DNA from: CAVXXB01 sp963765585
GTDB lineage: Bacteria > Calditrichota > Calditrichia > JAJRVZ01
DNA: 64,000 nt
Direction of reading: 5' to 3'
NCBI GenBank assembly: GCA_963765585.1
Contig: CAVXXB010000008.1
Coordinates: forward strand, 861,832 to 925,831
Shown: piece after piece, positions 1 through 8,510 of the stretch
How the letters are laid out: each line of letters opens with the position of its first letter
Numbering within the stretch: the stretch's first letter is position 1
Made by a program: the position numbers and the translations under genes
Notes under the pieces: generated by a model
Seen by the model: the letters and a program-made list of their open reading frames with translations, nothing else
What the model was told of the DNA's origin: nothing
The model's database searches: none

Positions 1-1
1 G

Positions 2-2494
2 TACCTGAAGTCCGCAACTCAAATGTATGATATGTTCAAGCAATTTCCACTCGCCCTAGCCAATACGGAGAAAATTGCCCGCGATTGTAATTTTGAATTT
101 GAACTCGGGCGATCGATCTTTCCTTCTGTTGATTTACCTGAGAGCGAAAGCAGTTTTTCATATTTATGGAAATTATGTTTTGATGGTGCGACGACGCGTT
201 ATCACCCATTTACCCAGGAAGTTATTCAACGGCTGGAATACGAACTAAAGACGATACATAATCTGGGGTTTGCTGAGTACTTTCTGATTGTCAGGGAAAT
301 TGTGCAATTTTGCCGCAGTAACCACATTCCTTGTGTCGGCCGGGGCTCTGCCGCAGACAGTCTTGTTTCATACGTTCTCGGAATTACCCAGGTGGATCCC
401 CTGAAACATAATCTTTATTTTGAACGTTTTCTTAATCCGCAACGAAAAGATCCGCCTGATATCGATCTTGATTTGTGCTGGAAAAACCGTGACCGGGTTC
501 TGGAGCATGTCTATGAGAAATATGGCAAAGATCGTACGGCGATGATATGTACTTTTAACACGTTTCAAAGCCGTTCCGCCATTCGGGACGTGGCAAAAAC
601 ATATGGTCTTCCGGAAGACGAAATCAACAAGATCACCAAATATCTTCCACACCATGCCATTGACAAGATTGAGGAAATTGTCAATTCGCTGCCCGAGTTG
701 CGTGATATCCGGCATAACCTGCCGCTATATGAAGAAATTATGCGCCTGGCACAACGTATTGCAAACTTTCCCCGCCATATTTCCATCCACCCGGGCGGCG
801 TGATTATTGCTCCTGATAAAATCACCCATTATACCCCGCTGGAAATAGCCGGCAAAGGCATCGTTATTGCCCAATATGATATGTATTCAATCGAGAAACT
901 GGGCCTGGTAAAAATGGACCTGCTCGGTGTGCGTTCGCTGAGCATCATCACCGACTGTATGAAGCATGTAAAGCAACGCAGCGGACATAAAAACCAGAAA
1001 TTTTCCAATCTTAGTTTTTTGCTAAAAAACGCTGACGAATTGTCCCCACTGGATCTGCGTACCATCCCCGAAGATGATCCACAGGTAACCGCATATATCC
1101 GTTCCGGCCAGACCATGGCCTGCTTTCAACTGGAGAGCCCGGCCATGCGCGGCTTACTCAAGAAAATGCAGATCGAAAATGTAAATGATGTCATTGCCGC
1201 AGTGGCACTGATCCGACCAGGTGCTTCCGGCAGCGGTATGAAGGAAGTATATATTAAGCGTCGGGCCGGATTAGAGGCCATTAAATATGTTCACCCTTCC
1301 CTGGCGGCATCCCTCGATGACACCTATGGTGTCATTATTTACCAGGAACAGGTTCTGCAGGTGGCACACTTTGTGGCGGGCCTGCCGCTCGATAAAGCAG
1401 ACACCCTTCGCCGGGCAATGACAAAGTCACGAACTAAGAAGGAATTCATGTCCATCTACCAGGATTTTATTCTCGGTGCGCAGGCCAAAGGCCTAAATGA
1501 GAAACAGGCGGAAACAGTCTGGAAATTTCTTTCACAATTTGTGGGCTATGGATTTAACAAGGCCCATTCGGCAACTTATGGCACCATCGCGTATCAGACT
1601 GCTTTTCTAAAATATTATTTCCCGGTGGAATATATGTGTGCTGTGCTCAACAACCATGGCGGTTTTTATTCAAAGATGGCGTATATCGAAGAGATTCGCC
1701 GGCTGGACATTCCCATATTACCCCCGGATGTTAATTATTCGGATCGTAATTTTACCTGTGAAGGTAATGCAATTCGTTGTGGACTGAGCCCGGTTTTTGA
1801 GTTAACGGAACGTACCATACAAAACATTCTTACGGAAAAGAAAAAGCGGCCATTTACCGATCTTTATGACTTTTTAAACCGCAGCCGGACGGGCGAAAAA
1901 GAAGCAATGCATTTGATCAAGGCAGGCGCATTACGTTCTGTGCATCCCAGCGAGCCACAACTGTTAATGCTAAACAAGGTTTTTTTCAAGAATAACCGAA
2001 AGAAAGCGATTAGTGAGTTTGTTACGGGTGACACCGATCTTCCTCCCTATAATCAATATCACAGGATTCTTAATGAGATGGAGATACTCGACTTTTCCAT
2101 ATCCGCGCATCCACTCACACTTTTTGATGATTTTGTTGATAAAAACAAACTGGTACCGGCCACACAGTTGGAAAATCATCAGGACAAGCAGATTTTATTC
2201 TGCGGCTGGCTGGTCACATCACGCCGCGTGAATACCAACAACGGACAATATATGAAATTTCTGACCCTGGAGGATCAATTTGGGTTGTGTGAAGCAGTGT
2301 TGTTTTCTGATGCCTATACCAAATACGGACATCTTATTCGCACCCATGGCCCTTATCTTGTCAAAGGTAAGGTGCAGTCACGCCTGCCCGGTGAAGCCAA
2401 TATTATCATCGAGGAAATTAGTGTAGTGGAAATGGATAAGCGGGAGATGGAGCAGTTGTTGCAGAGGAAGGTGCCGGAGACTCTGGGTGCCTGA
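2..2494 (+). CDS. DnaE-family DNA polymerase III alpha subunit, 5'-truncated by the window edge
   Basis: C-family DNA polymerase (replicative or error-prone alpha subunit). The reading frame is open to the left edge (YLKSATQ precedes the first Met at 23), so the PHP domain and true start lie outside. Numbering from that Met, the finger/palm core shows GRGSAAD near 106, the palm aspartates in PPDIDLD near 144 and the third acidic site in KMDLLG near 297. A helix-hairpin-helix region follows, then an OB-fold (QILFCGWLVTSRR) near 723. The protein ends soon after the OB-fold, without the tau-binding tail of long replicative DnaE, which recalls DnaE2/ImuC-type or second-copy DnaE proteins. The core motifs do not settle which subtype it is. 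The coding frame is intact. Confidence 0.9.
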   Translation, partial: YLKSATQMYDMFKQFPLALANTEKIARDCNFEFELGRSIFPSVDLPESESSFSYLWKLCFDGATTRYHPFTQEVIQRLEYELKTIHNLGFAEYFLIVREIVQFCRSNHIPCVGRGSAADSLVSYVLGITQVDPLKHNLYFERFLNPQRKDPPDIDLDLCWKNRDRVLEHVYEKYGKDRTAMICTFNTFQSRSAIRDVAKTYGLPEDEINKITKYLPHHAIDKIEEIVNSLPELRDIRHNLPLYEEIMRLAQRIANFPRHISIHPGGVIIAPDKITHYTPLEIAGKGIVIAQYDMYSIEKLGLVKMDLLGVRSLSIITDCMKHVKQRSGHKNQKFSNLSFLLKNADELSPLDLRTIPEDDPQVTAYIRSGQTMACFQLESPAMRGLLKKMQIENVNDVIAAVALIRPGASGSGMKEVYIKRRAGLEAIKYVHPSLAASLDDTYGVIIYQEQVLQVAHFVAGLPLDKADTLRRAMTKSRTKKEFMSIYQDFILGAQAKGLNEKQAETVWKFLSQFVGYGFNKAHSATYGTIAYQTAFLKYYFPVEYMCAVLNNHGGFYSKMAYIEEIRRLDIPILPPDVNYSDRNFTCEGNAIRCGLSPVFELTERTIQNILTEKKKRPFTDLYDFLNRSRTGEKEAMHLIKAGALRSVHPSEPQLLMLNKVFFKNNRKKAISEFVTGDTDLPPYNQYHRILNEMEILDFSISAHPLTLFDDFVDKNKLVPATQLENHQDKQILFCGWLVTSRRVNTNNGQYMKFLTLEDQFGLCEAVLFSDAYTKYGHLIRTHGPYLVKGKVQSRLPGEANIIIEEISVVEMDKREMEQLLQRKVPETLGA

Positions 2495-2942
2495 TTATTT
2501 TTAGAAGTGACAAAGAAACAAAGTAATGAAAGTCCCTAAGCACTTAAGTCCCTGAGGAAAGGCACAGAGTACTTTTAACTTCGAAATTCAATATTCGAAA
2601 TTATTACTTTTAAAGTCCCTGAGTCCCTAAGTTTAGGCATAAAGTTGTTCCCTTAGAAAAGGGGGATAGGCGGTTGTGTTTAGCCTTGGCACTCGGTCCT
2701 CGTTGCTCGGTACTGGAAGAATTTTGCCGATATTTACGAAACTATATCTCGCAGAGTCGCAAAGGTTTGTCATTAAATGAGTTATGTAATAATCATTAGA
2801 AAATATTTAGAATATTCATGGCGTAGGGACACGGCATGCCGTGTCCCTACGATGCAATATTGGCACCATCTTTGCGTAATTACAGTTAAATGATAATTGA
2901 AATTCCCAAATGGAATATTTATTTCCTCTGCGAACTCTGCGC
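2495..2942. other. Intergenic region with repeated short words and no gene
   Basis: This 448-base gap has no plausible coding frame. It is built of imperfectly repeated words such as AGTCCCTAAG/AGTCCCTGAG (near 2530, 2548, 2613), a CTCGGTCCTCGTTGCTCGGTAC stretch near 2693, a TCTCGCAGAGTCGCAAAG piece near 2743 and a perfect palindrome at 2822-2851. Similar words recur in other gaps of the window. Confidence 0.6.
2822..2851. repeat. Perfect 30-bp palindrome, short form of an interspersed hairpin family
   Basis: Each arm is CGTAGGGACACGGCA followed directly by its exact reverse complement. The same outer arms recur at 20988-21039 and 25398-25447, where a 26-base insert separates them. This copy looks like the minimal form. 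It lies between convergent genes, so it could act as a terminator on either strand, but there is no T-tract. Confidence 0.8.
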
Positions 2943-3218
2943 CTACTCCGCGTCCTCCGCGGTATTTCTTTGGTTAGATTTAACCTGATTTACTATATCA
3001 AGGATCGATGCAATTTTTGGTTTTACTTGTACCAGATCCTGATCTTTGGCGAAATCAGGAAAATGTGTGTTAATAAATTTTGATAATTCAATCCGATGGC
3101 CCCAGCAGGAAATCATTTTCGAACAGGGTTGACCCAAATTTTCCGCTCTGCAATAGGAAAATTTTAAATGATGACCCAATTTTCGGCAATAAATTTCCTG
3201 CCCATCAAATTGATTCAT
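2943..3218 (-). CDS. Small cysteine-rich protein, putative metal-binding
   Basis: A 91-residue protein, function unknown. The N-terminal half carries four cysteines in the order CRKLGHHLKFSYCR, QPC and ISCW, with two adjacent histidines, resembling small proteins of the C-x-x-LGH-x-x-x-F-x-YC type seen in anaerobes. A zinc or iron-sulfur site is plausible but unproven. The C-terminal half looks helical and has no recognisable domain. The last residues (NTAEDAE) are encoded inside a short CCGCGTCCTCCGCGG intergenic-type repeat, so the true stop may have been altered by repeat insertion. It lies just downstream of the trpB2-like gene on the same strand (13-base gap), so the two may be cotranscribed. 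Confidence 0.6.
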   Translation of the reverse strand: MNQFDGQEIYCRKLGHHLKFSYCRAENLGQPCSKMISCWGHRIELSKFINTHFPDFAKDQDLVQVKPKIASILDIVNQVKSNQRNTAEDAE

Positions 3219-3231
3219 TTTTTCTGTTCCC

Positions 3232-4416
3232 CTACCATTTGCCGGTTTTTACTGCTTTTGGTTTTGGCAGATGAGAAAGACCTTCAACAGATTTGGCTAA
3301 CAATTCATCAGGAAATTCATAATCGTGCAGATGTCCGCCAAAGTACCGGTCGTATCCGGTCAAATCCATTAAACCATGACCACTGAGTGAAAATAAAATT
3401 GTTTTTTCTTTGCCTTCCTCTTTGGCCTTTATTGCTTCCTGGATTGTGGCAGCAACAGCATGACTGGTTTCCGGTGCTACAATTATACCCTCTGTACGTG
3501 CAAATTTGATTGCCGCATCATAACACTCTAGTTGGTGTATCGAACGAGGTGTAAATAGCCCTTCAACGACTCCCTGGCTGACCAGAGGTGAGATCCCGTG
3601 ATAGCGCAATCCACCGGCATGAATCGGTGGTGGAATAAAAGTGTGTCCTAGCGAGTGCATCGGTAACAGCGGTGTCATTTCGGCAGTATCCCCAAAATCA
3701 TACATAAAAGGTGCCTTTGTCATAGTCGGACATGATGATGGCTCCACCGGAATAATATCAATATCGGCGCCATTGATTTTATCGTATGCAAATGGAAATG
3801 ACAGACCGGCAAAATTGCTTCCGCCACCAGCACATCCAATAACTGTATCAATCTTTTTTACACCAATTTTTTCGAATTGTTTTTTGGCTTCCAAACCAAT
3901 GATGGTTTGATGAAGCATTACATGATTCAATACACTGCCAAGCGAATAACGGGTTTTTCCTGTAGGATCGGTAACCGCTGCTTCGATGGCTTCACTAATA
4001 GCGATTCCCAGACTTCCCGGTGTATCCGGATCTTCCTCAAGAATTTTTCTTCCTGCCGCTGTTTCAGTGCTGGGGCTGGGAATACAGGTACCACCCCAGG
4101 TTTCCATCATAGTTTTACGAAATGGTTTTTGATCAAAACTTATTCTTACCATAAACACTTTACATTCAAGACCGATAATTGCACAGGCAAAGGATAATGC
4201 GCTTCCCCACTGCCCGGCCCCGGTTTCAGTCGTGAGTCTCTCAATACCAAATTGTTTATTATACCAGGCCTGCGGCACAGCCGTGTTTGGCTTGTGACTT
4301 CCGGGAGGAGAAATACTTTCATTTTTATAATATATTTTTGCCGGTGTATCGAGATACTTTTTCAAGGGCATAGGCACGATGTAATGGTGATGGTCGCCAG
4401 CGATATAGAATTTCAA
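3232..4416 (-). CDS. trpB: Tryptophan synthase beta chain, TrpB2 type, C-terminal main part (frameshifted)
   Basis: PLP enzyme joining indole and serine to make tryptophan. The PLP lysine lies in SPPGSHKPNTA, followed by the TTETGAGQWGS substrate loop and the GCAGGGSNFAG phosphate-binding glycine loop. The wording (LTTETGAGQWGSAL, the C-terminal LSGHGLMDL) is that of the TrpB2 subgroup rather than the TrpA-partnered TrpB1. The N-terminal part is in another frame at 4325-4621. The two join in a T5 run (4358-4362 on the plus strand): removing one T restores YALEKYLDTPAKIYY. The first residues of this frame, before KKYLDTPAK, are therefore a shadow. The joined protein would be about 450 residues, normal for TrpB2. 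Confidence 0.85.
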   Translation of the reverse strand: MKFYIAGDHHHYIVPMPLKKYLDTPAKIYYKNESISPPGSHKPNTAVPQAWYNKQFGIERLTTETGAGQWGSALSFACAIIGLECKVFMVRISFDQKPFRKTMMETWGGTCIPSPSTETAAGRKILEEDPDTPGSLGIAISEAIEAAVTDPTGKTRYSLGSVLNHVMLHQTIIGLEAKKQFEKIGVKKIDTVIGCAGGGSNFAGLSFPFAYDKINGADIDIIPVEPSSCPTMTKAPFMYDFGDTAEMTPLLPMHSLGHTFIPPPIHAGGLRYHGISPLVSQGVVEGLFTPRSIHQLECYDAAIKFARTEGIIVAPETSHAVAATIQEAIKAKEEGKEKTILFSLSGHGLMDLTGYDRYFGGHLHDYEFPDELLAKSVEGLSHLPKPKAVKTGKW

Positions 4417-4621
4417 GAACCTCTTCGGGAATATCTATCCAGCGTTCCTGACTTACTTCCTGTTCAATCAAGTTCATGGGAAATACCGGTGCCAGCATAT
4501 CGGGAGAGATTGGATTTCCATCAGGTCCCAGCGGCGGCTGCATTGGTGATGGCAGGTCGGCTGCCAGGTTATACCATTGTCGGGGGATTTCATCATCATT
4601 CAAAACAATTTTAACAGGCAT
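4325..4621 (-). CDS. trpB: TrpB2 N-terminal part, separated by a homopolymer frameshift
   Basis: It begins MPVKIVLNDDEIPRQWYN, a typical TrpB2 start, behind a good ribosome site (AAAGGAG, 6 bases before the ATG). It runs to RPSPLHRAYALEK, after which the frame leaves the family sequence (VSRYTGKNIL is out of frame). The rest continues in the frame ending at 3232. The gene follows the trpR-like gene on the same strand with a 98-base gap that holds a hairpin. Confidence 0.85.
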   Translation of the reverse strand: MPVKIVLNDDEIPRQWYNLAADLPSPMQPPLGPDGNPISPDMLAPVFPMNLIEQEVSQERWIDIPEEVLEILYRWRPSPLHRAYALEKVSRYTGKNIL

Positions 4622-4683
4622 TTTTCGCTCCTTTGTACTATTTTGTCCTATCTTGGCCTACCGTGGCCTACTTTGTCCTACCG

Positions 4684-4710
4684 TGTAGTCCATCTATAAG
4701 ATGGACTACA
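4684..4710. repeat. Hairpin between the trpR-like gene and trpB2
   Basis: Twelve-base perfect arms (TGTAGTCCATCT and its complement) around a 3-base ATA loop. On the flank (about 4640-4683) the words TTTGTCCTA and TGGCCTACC alternate several times. Reading in the minus direction, the hairpin follows the trpR-like stop and precedes the trpB2 ribosome site, so it could be an attenuator-like or transcript-stability element. It lacks the CTAG core of the E. coli Trp operator and a T-tract. Confidence 0.55.
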
Positions 4711-4719
4711 TCGTCTTAA

Positions 4720-5001
4720 TTATGTAAACTTTTCAATTGCTTCTCTGAGAATTGAATTCTTCTTTTTCAACTCCCGTGATCCACGGGTAATCTTACATAA
4801 ACTGATATGTAATTCCCCGGCAATTTGTCTTTGACTCTTACCGTCATTTAGCATCTTGACCAGATCCCAGCGCAAACCCAAATCATGCAGCTCCGCAGGA
4901 GTAAGTATGCTCTCCAATAATAACTGGATTTTACGTGGATCGTCCGTCTGTGCTAAATATTCTGATAGTTCATTTTTTTTCATGAATTCGTTTCTATGCA
5001 T
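4720..5001 (-). CDS. TrpR/YerC-family DNA-binding regulator
   Basis: A 93-residue protein of the Trp-repressor fold. LTPAELHDLGLRWDLVKML matches the family helix pair and GKSQRQIAGELHISLCKITRG is a helix-turn-helix with the ITRGS recognition-helix ending of TrpR. It sits upstream of the trpB2 gene on the same strand, so a tryptophan-responsive role is the natural inference. YerC/YecD-type relatives of unknown ligand are the alternative. The start at MHRNEF is supported by AAGGTG five bases upstream; the internal Met (MKKNELS) has no such site. Confidence 0.8.
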   Translation of the reverse strand: MHRNEFMKKNELSEYLAQTDDPRKIQLLLESILTPAELHDLGLRWDLVKMLNDGKSQRQIAGELHISLCKITRGSRELKKKNSILREAIEKFT

Positions 5002-5137
5002 AGAAACACCTTGGTAAAGATATCACATAGACATGCACCATGCAAATCTTTTTTATATTTTCTTGCCCACCCCGGATTATTTTCTAATCCCTGCTCGTTA
5101 CCTGATTCAACCAATCAATATAATAAGGAGTTAGTTT

Positions 5138-6226
5138 ATGACAAATCGTTTACTGTCTGCTATAACAATTCTAATTTTAGGCATTTCAACACTGCTTCAG
5201 GCCCAGATCACTATCAGTGCCCAGGATATCCTGAACACAATCGGAACTTCTATTGAGACCGAAATTGATACAACCGGAAATATTTCTGTTAATCCTGGCT
5301 CCCCGGGCGAAAATCAAATCTGGGATTTTACTTCTTTGAGCATTAATGGCTATATAATCCCCACTGAATATATTACTCCTGACGGAACACCTTTTGCATC
5401 CGACTTTCCCGGAGCAAATTTCGTTCAGAAAACCGTTTACGTGGAAGGTGATGTTAATGCTGAAATGTACGTCTATGAGAATATACAACCCACAAAATTT
5501 TCACATCTGGGAAATGGAATTATTTCTGGCGAATTCAGATTAATGCAAACTGGTGGTGAAGTTGCAGATCTGCCACTTACATACGGTGCTGAATGGACAG
5601 AAAATGTTGCTGATACTATTTTGGTCGTTGATGGTTTTTTTATGGAAACCATATCTATTTCAAACAGTTCTGTCGACGGATGGGGCTTACTTAAATTGCC
5701 GATTGGAGATTTTGAGAGTTTGCGTATAAGAGATGATTTTCTAAGTGTGTCTAACACCTATGTAAGCAATATCCTGGTTTCCAGCGACACAACAAACTCA
5801 ATTGAATACTCATGGGTTGCCAGAGAAGCAATATCCTTAATGTATATCTCAAGTGAGATGGATGATACAAATCCAAATTTTAACACCGCCGGTGAGATCG
5901 GTTGGGCCACCAGCATATCAACCAGTGATGTGACTGATGATTTCGTATATGATTTGCCAGTAGAATTTGTATTAGAACAGAATTACCCAAATCCGTTCAA
6001 TCCCGAAACAGTGATCAGTTATTCCCTGCCAAAACAGAGTACAGTGGTTTTATCTGTATATGATGTTACCGGCCGACTCGTTGATACGATCACACCAGGT
6101 TTGCAGCAAGCAGGTACACATGAAGTAAGATGGCAGGCAGCCAGCCATCTGGCCTCGGGAGCATATATTTACAGAATTCAGGCTGGTAATTTTGTATCTA
6201 CGAAAAAGATGATTCTAATTCGTTAA
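5138..6226 (+). CDS. Secreted protein with type IX C-terminal sorting domain
   Basis: 362 residues. A signal peptide (MTNRLLSAITILILGISTLLQAQ) is followed by a beta-rich region of about 255 residues that I do not recognise, with no catalytic motif visible. From about 285 comes a classic sorting/FlgD-like domain: EQNYPNPFNPETVISYSLP, then VYDVTGRLVDTI, GTHEVRW, and the C-terminal SGAYIYRIQ and KKMILIR. This marks the protein for the outer surface through type IX secretion or a related system. AAGGAG lies 8 bases before the ATG. It is monocistronic, with a hairpin terminator 35 bases after the stop. Confidence 0.85.
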   Translation: MTNRLLSAITILILGISTLLQAQITISAQDILNTIGTSIETEIDTTGNISVNPGSPGENQIWDFTSLSINGYIIPTEYITPDGTPFASDFPGANFVQKTVYVEGDVNAEMYVYENIQPTKFSHLGNGIISGEFRLMQTGGEVADLPLTYGAEWTENVADTILVVDGFFMETISISNSSVDGWGLLKLPIGDFESLRIRDDFLSVSNTYVSNILVSSDTTNSIEYSWVAREAISLMYISSEMDDTNPNFNTAGEIGWATSISTSDVTDDFVYDLPVEFVLEQNYPNPFNPETVISYSLPKQSTVVLSVYDVTGRLVDTITPGLQQAGTHEVRWQAASHLASGAYIYRIQAGNFVSTKKMILIR

Positions 6227-6260
6227 GAAAAATTTTATATAGGATAACAAAATTTACTCA

Positions 6261-6296
6261 TCCCGAGATTAGCATAACGATCTCGGGATTTTTTTT
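6261..6296 (+). terminator. Rho-independent terminator of the sorting-domain protein gene
   Basis: Nine-base arms TCCCGAGAT/ATCTCGGGA around the loop TAGCATAACG, followed by eight T. The loop is nearly the same as that of hairpin A in the neighbouring 92-bp satellite (TAGCRTAGCG), suggesting the satellite grew from this terminator or a relative. Confidence 0.85.
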
Positions 6297-6302
6297 ACTA
6301 AA

Positions 6303-7040
6303 GCACATTCTCCCGGAAATCGTTTCACTAATTTCCGGGTTAGAACACCTCATCCGGAGATTAGCGTAGCGATCTCTCATTCCCCCCTTTCCGGATAGCA
6401 TCTCATACGGAGATTAGCATAGCGATCTCCGGATAAGTTAACCCCAGGCATATTCTCCCGGAAACCGTTTCACTTATTTCCGGGTTAGAACATCTCATCC
6501 GGAGATTAGCGTAGCGATCTCCGGATAAGTTAACCCCAGGCATATTCTCCCGGAAATCGTTTCACTTATTTCCGGGTTAGAACATCTCATACGGAGATTA
6601 GCGTAGCGATCTCCGGATAAGTTAACCCCAGGCATATTCCCCCGGAAACCGTTTCACTTATTTCCGGGATAGAACACCTCATCCGGAGATTAGCATAGCG
6701 ATCTCTGGATAAGTTAACCCCAGGCATATTCTCCCGGAAACCGTTTCACTTATTTCCGGGATAGAACACCTCATCCGGAGATTAGCGTAGCGATCTCCGG
6801 ATAAGTTAACCCCAGGCATATTCTCCCGGAAACCGTTTCACTTATTTCCGGGATAGAATCACCTCATCCGGAGATTAGCATAGCGATCTCTGGATAAGTT
6901 AACCCCAGGCATATTCTCCCGGAAACCGTTTCACTTATTTCCGGGATAGAACACCTCATCCGGAGATTAGCGTAGCGATCTCTGGATAAGTTACCCCCAG
7001 GCATATTCCCCCGGAAACCGCTTCGCTAATTTCCGGGAAA
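6303..7040. repeat. Tandem satellite of 92-bp units, each with two hairpins
   Basis: The word CGGAGATTAG starts at 6355, 6408, 6500, 6592, 6684, 6776, 6869 and 6961. Spacing is 92 bases except for the first, shortened step (53) and one step of 93. Each full unit holds hairpin A (CCGGAGAT, loop TAGCRTAGCG, ATCTCCGG) and hairpin B (CCCGGAAA, 12-base loop, TTTCCGGG), joined by AAGTTAACCCCAGGCATATT and by GAACACCTCAT-like linkers. The array lies between the sorting-domain protein gene and the sensor kinase gene, both on the plus strand. The units are near identical and there are no unique spacers, so it is not CRISPR. Confidence 0.95.
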
Positions 7041-7099
7041 GACTCTGATCCGATTGACTTTATCATTTTTCATATTTATAATCTATCTACGATTATCCC

Positions 7100-8044
7100 A
7101 TGGATCAGGGCATGAAATATTTATCTCCCATATTAGTTCTAATTCTGTTGTCATCGGTGTCTGCCGGACAACCAAAATTTAAACATCTTGATATCAGTCA
7201 GGGATTATCACAAAACACCATTAATACTATGTGCCAGGATAGTCAGGGCTTTTTGTGGATCGGAACACAGGATGGTCTTAACCGCTATGATGGCTACCAC
7301 TTTAAAATTTACCGGCCAGAGGGAAATAATCCATTTAGCATTAACGCCATCGATATCTGGTCTATCCATCAGTCCGATGCTGACAGCGGAAACGTGTTAT
7401 GGATAGGAACCCATGCCGGTGGATTAAATATATATGATATTCGCGCGGATAAATTTTATCACTTTCTGCCTGATCCGGATAATCCCCTCTCTGTTTCAGA
7501 TAAAAATATTCTGACCGTGCACTCGACCACCATCGATACCACACGCATTGTAATGGTCGGAGGGCAATTTCATGGTATGGATATTCTTATTCTGAAAAAT
7601 AACTGGATTCAGGAAATGCGCATGGGCACTCTCCCCTGGAAAGAAATATACCATTTTGAGCATAATCCGGATGATCCCGAGAGTCTCAGCCATAATGCAA
7701 TCAATATATTCTATGAGGATACGATTCTGCAGAATAAATGCGTAAAAACGATCTGGATCGGAACCTATGGCGGCGGTCTGAACAGACTTGATATTTTACA
7801 ACATGATGCCGGAATATCTTATAAAATCAACAATTCAATGGTGAATTCAAAACAAATACATTCAGGGAAAGATGATAATATAAAGGATATCATCATTGAG
7901 AAACAATCAGCTAACCGTAAAATAATGTGGCTGGGTACTCATGACGGATTGAAGAAACTGACACTCTCACTCCGGGAAGACAAGCATGATGCTAAGGTGA
8001 TTAAATTTGAGATCTTCAGGCATGCTGATAACGACCCATCATAG
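7100..8044 (+). CDS. Reg_prop two-component sensor kinase, fragment 1: signal peptide and first propeller blades
   Basis: N-terminal part of a large hybrid-type sensor (whole gene 7100-10364, about 1,090 residues) split by four frameshifts. After a signal peptide (KYLSPILVLILLSSVSAGQ) it enters the periplasmic ligand-sensing propeller with KFKHLDISQGLSQNTINTM and repeated reg_prop blades of the form FLWIGTQDGLNRYD, VLWIGTHAGGLNIYD, TIWIGTYGGGLNRLD. It ends at a stop just after DNDPS; dropping one T near 8042 continues it as DPSSLLNNEIYSL in the next fragment. Such sensors in FCB bacteria often control glycan-utilisation genes. Met 1 or Met 5 could be the start. Confidence 0.85.
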   Translation: MDQGMKYLSPILVLILLSSVSAGQPKFKHLDISQGLSQNTINTMCQDSQGFLWIGTQDGLNRYDGYHFKIYRPEGNNPFSINAIDIWSIHQSDADSGNVLWIGTHAGGLNIYDIRADKFYHFLPDPDNPLSVSDKNILTVHSTTIDTTRIVMVGGQFHGMDILILKNNWIQEMRMGTLPWKEIYHFEHNPDDPESLSHNAINIFYEDTILQNKCVKTIWIGTYGGGLNRLDILQHDAGISYKINNSMVNSKQIHSGKDDNIKDIIIEKQSANRKIMWLGTHDGLKKLTLSLREDKHDAKVIKFEIFRHADNDPS

Positions 8045-8510
8045 TCTGTTAAATAATGAGATCTATTCCCTGCTGCTGGATCAAACGGGTACGATTTGGA
8101 TCAGCTCTTATCATGGCTTAAACAGGGTTCGGAAATCACAAACCAGCGATATCCGTTTTGAATCATTCATACATCAACCGGACAATATTTCGAGCATCAG
8201 TGAAAATCATATTGTCAGCCTGTTAGAGGATGACTCTGGAATTATATGGGCCGGAACTCATGGCAAGGGACTCAATCTTTATGACCGCAACGCAGAAAAA
8301 TTCAGGCATTATTTAAATCATCCAGCCAGTGAAATCCGGTTAAATGATAATAATATCAAATCCATATTTGATGACCCCGATGAGAATATTCTTTGGATCG
8401 GCACCCATAATGGCGGATTAAACAGGGTTAACCTGGAGACAAATAGTACTCAATATTTTACCAATCAGTCAGTTCGATGTTCAAAGTATCGGCCACAACC
8501 GCATAATTAA
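8037..8510 (+). CDS. Sensor kinase fragment 2: propeller blades
   Basis: This continues the propeller in frame 3 with SLLNNEIYSLLLDQTGTIWIS, GIIWAGTHGKGLNLYD and ILWIGTHNGGLNRVN. Family sequence holds until about TQYFTNQ; the residues after that (SVRCSKYRPQPHN) are out of frame. Skipping one base near 8469 continues as QFDVQSIGHNRIIKIYQDQ in frame 1. There is no start of its own; it is part of the same gene. Confidence 0.8.
   Translation, partial: HHSLLNNEIYSLLLDQTGTIWISSYHGLNRVRKSQTSDIRFESFIHQPDNISSISENHIVSLLEDDSGIIWAGTHGKGLNLYDRNAEKFRHYLNHPASEIRLNDNNIKSIFDDPDENILWIGTHNGGLNRVNLETNSTQYFTNQSVRCSKYRPQPHN

Noticed and set aside
2822..2851. Integron attC site or phage attachment site
   Set aside because: A simple perfect palindrome with related copies; no integrase, no attC core sites and no cassette arrangement.
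4684..4710. Canonical Trp operator
   Set aside because: It lacks the CTAG-centred half-sites of the known operator; kept only as a hairpin of unknown role.
6303..7040. CRISPR array
   Set aside because: The whole 92-bp unit is repeated almost unchanged; there are no variable spacers, and no cas genes are in the window.
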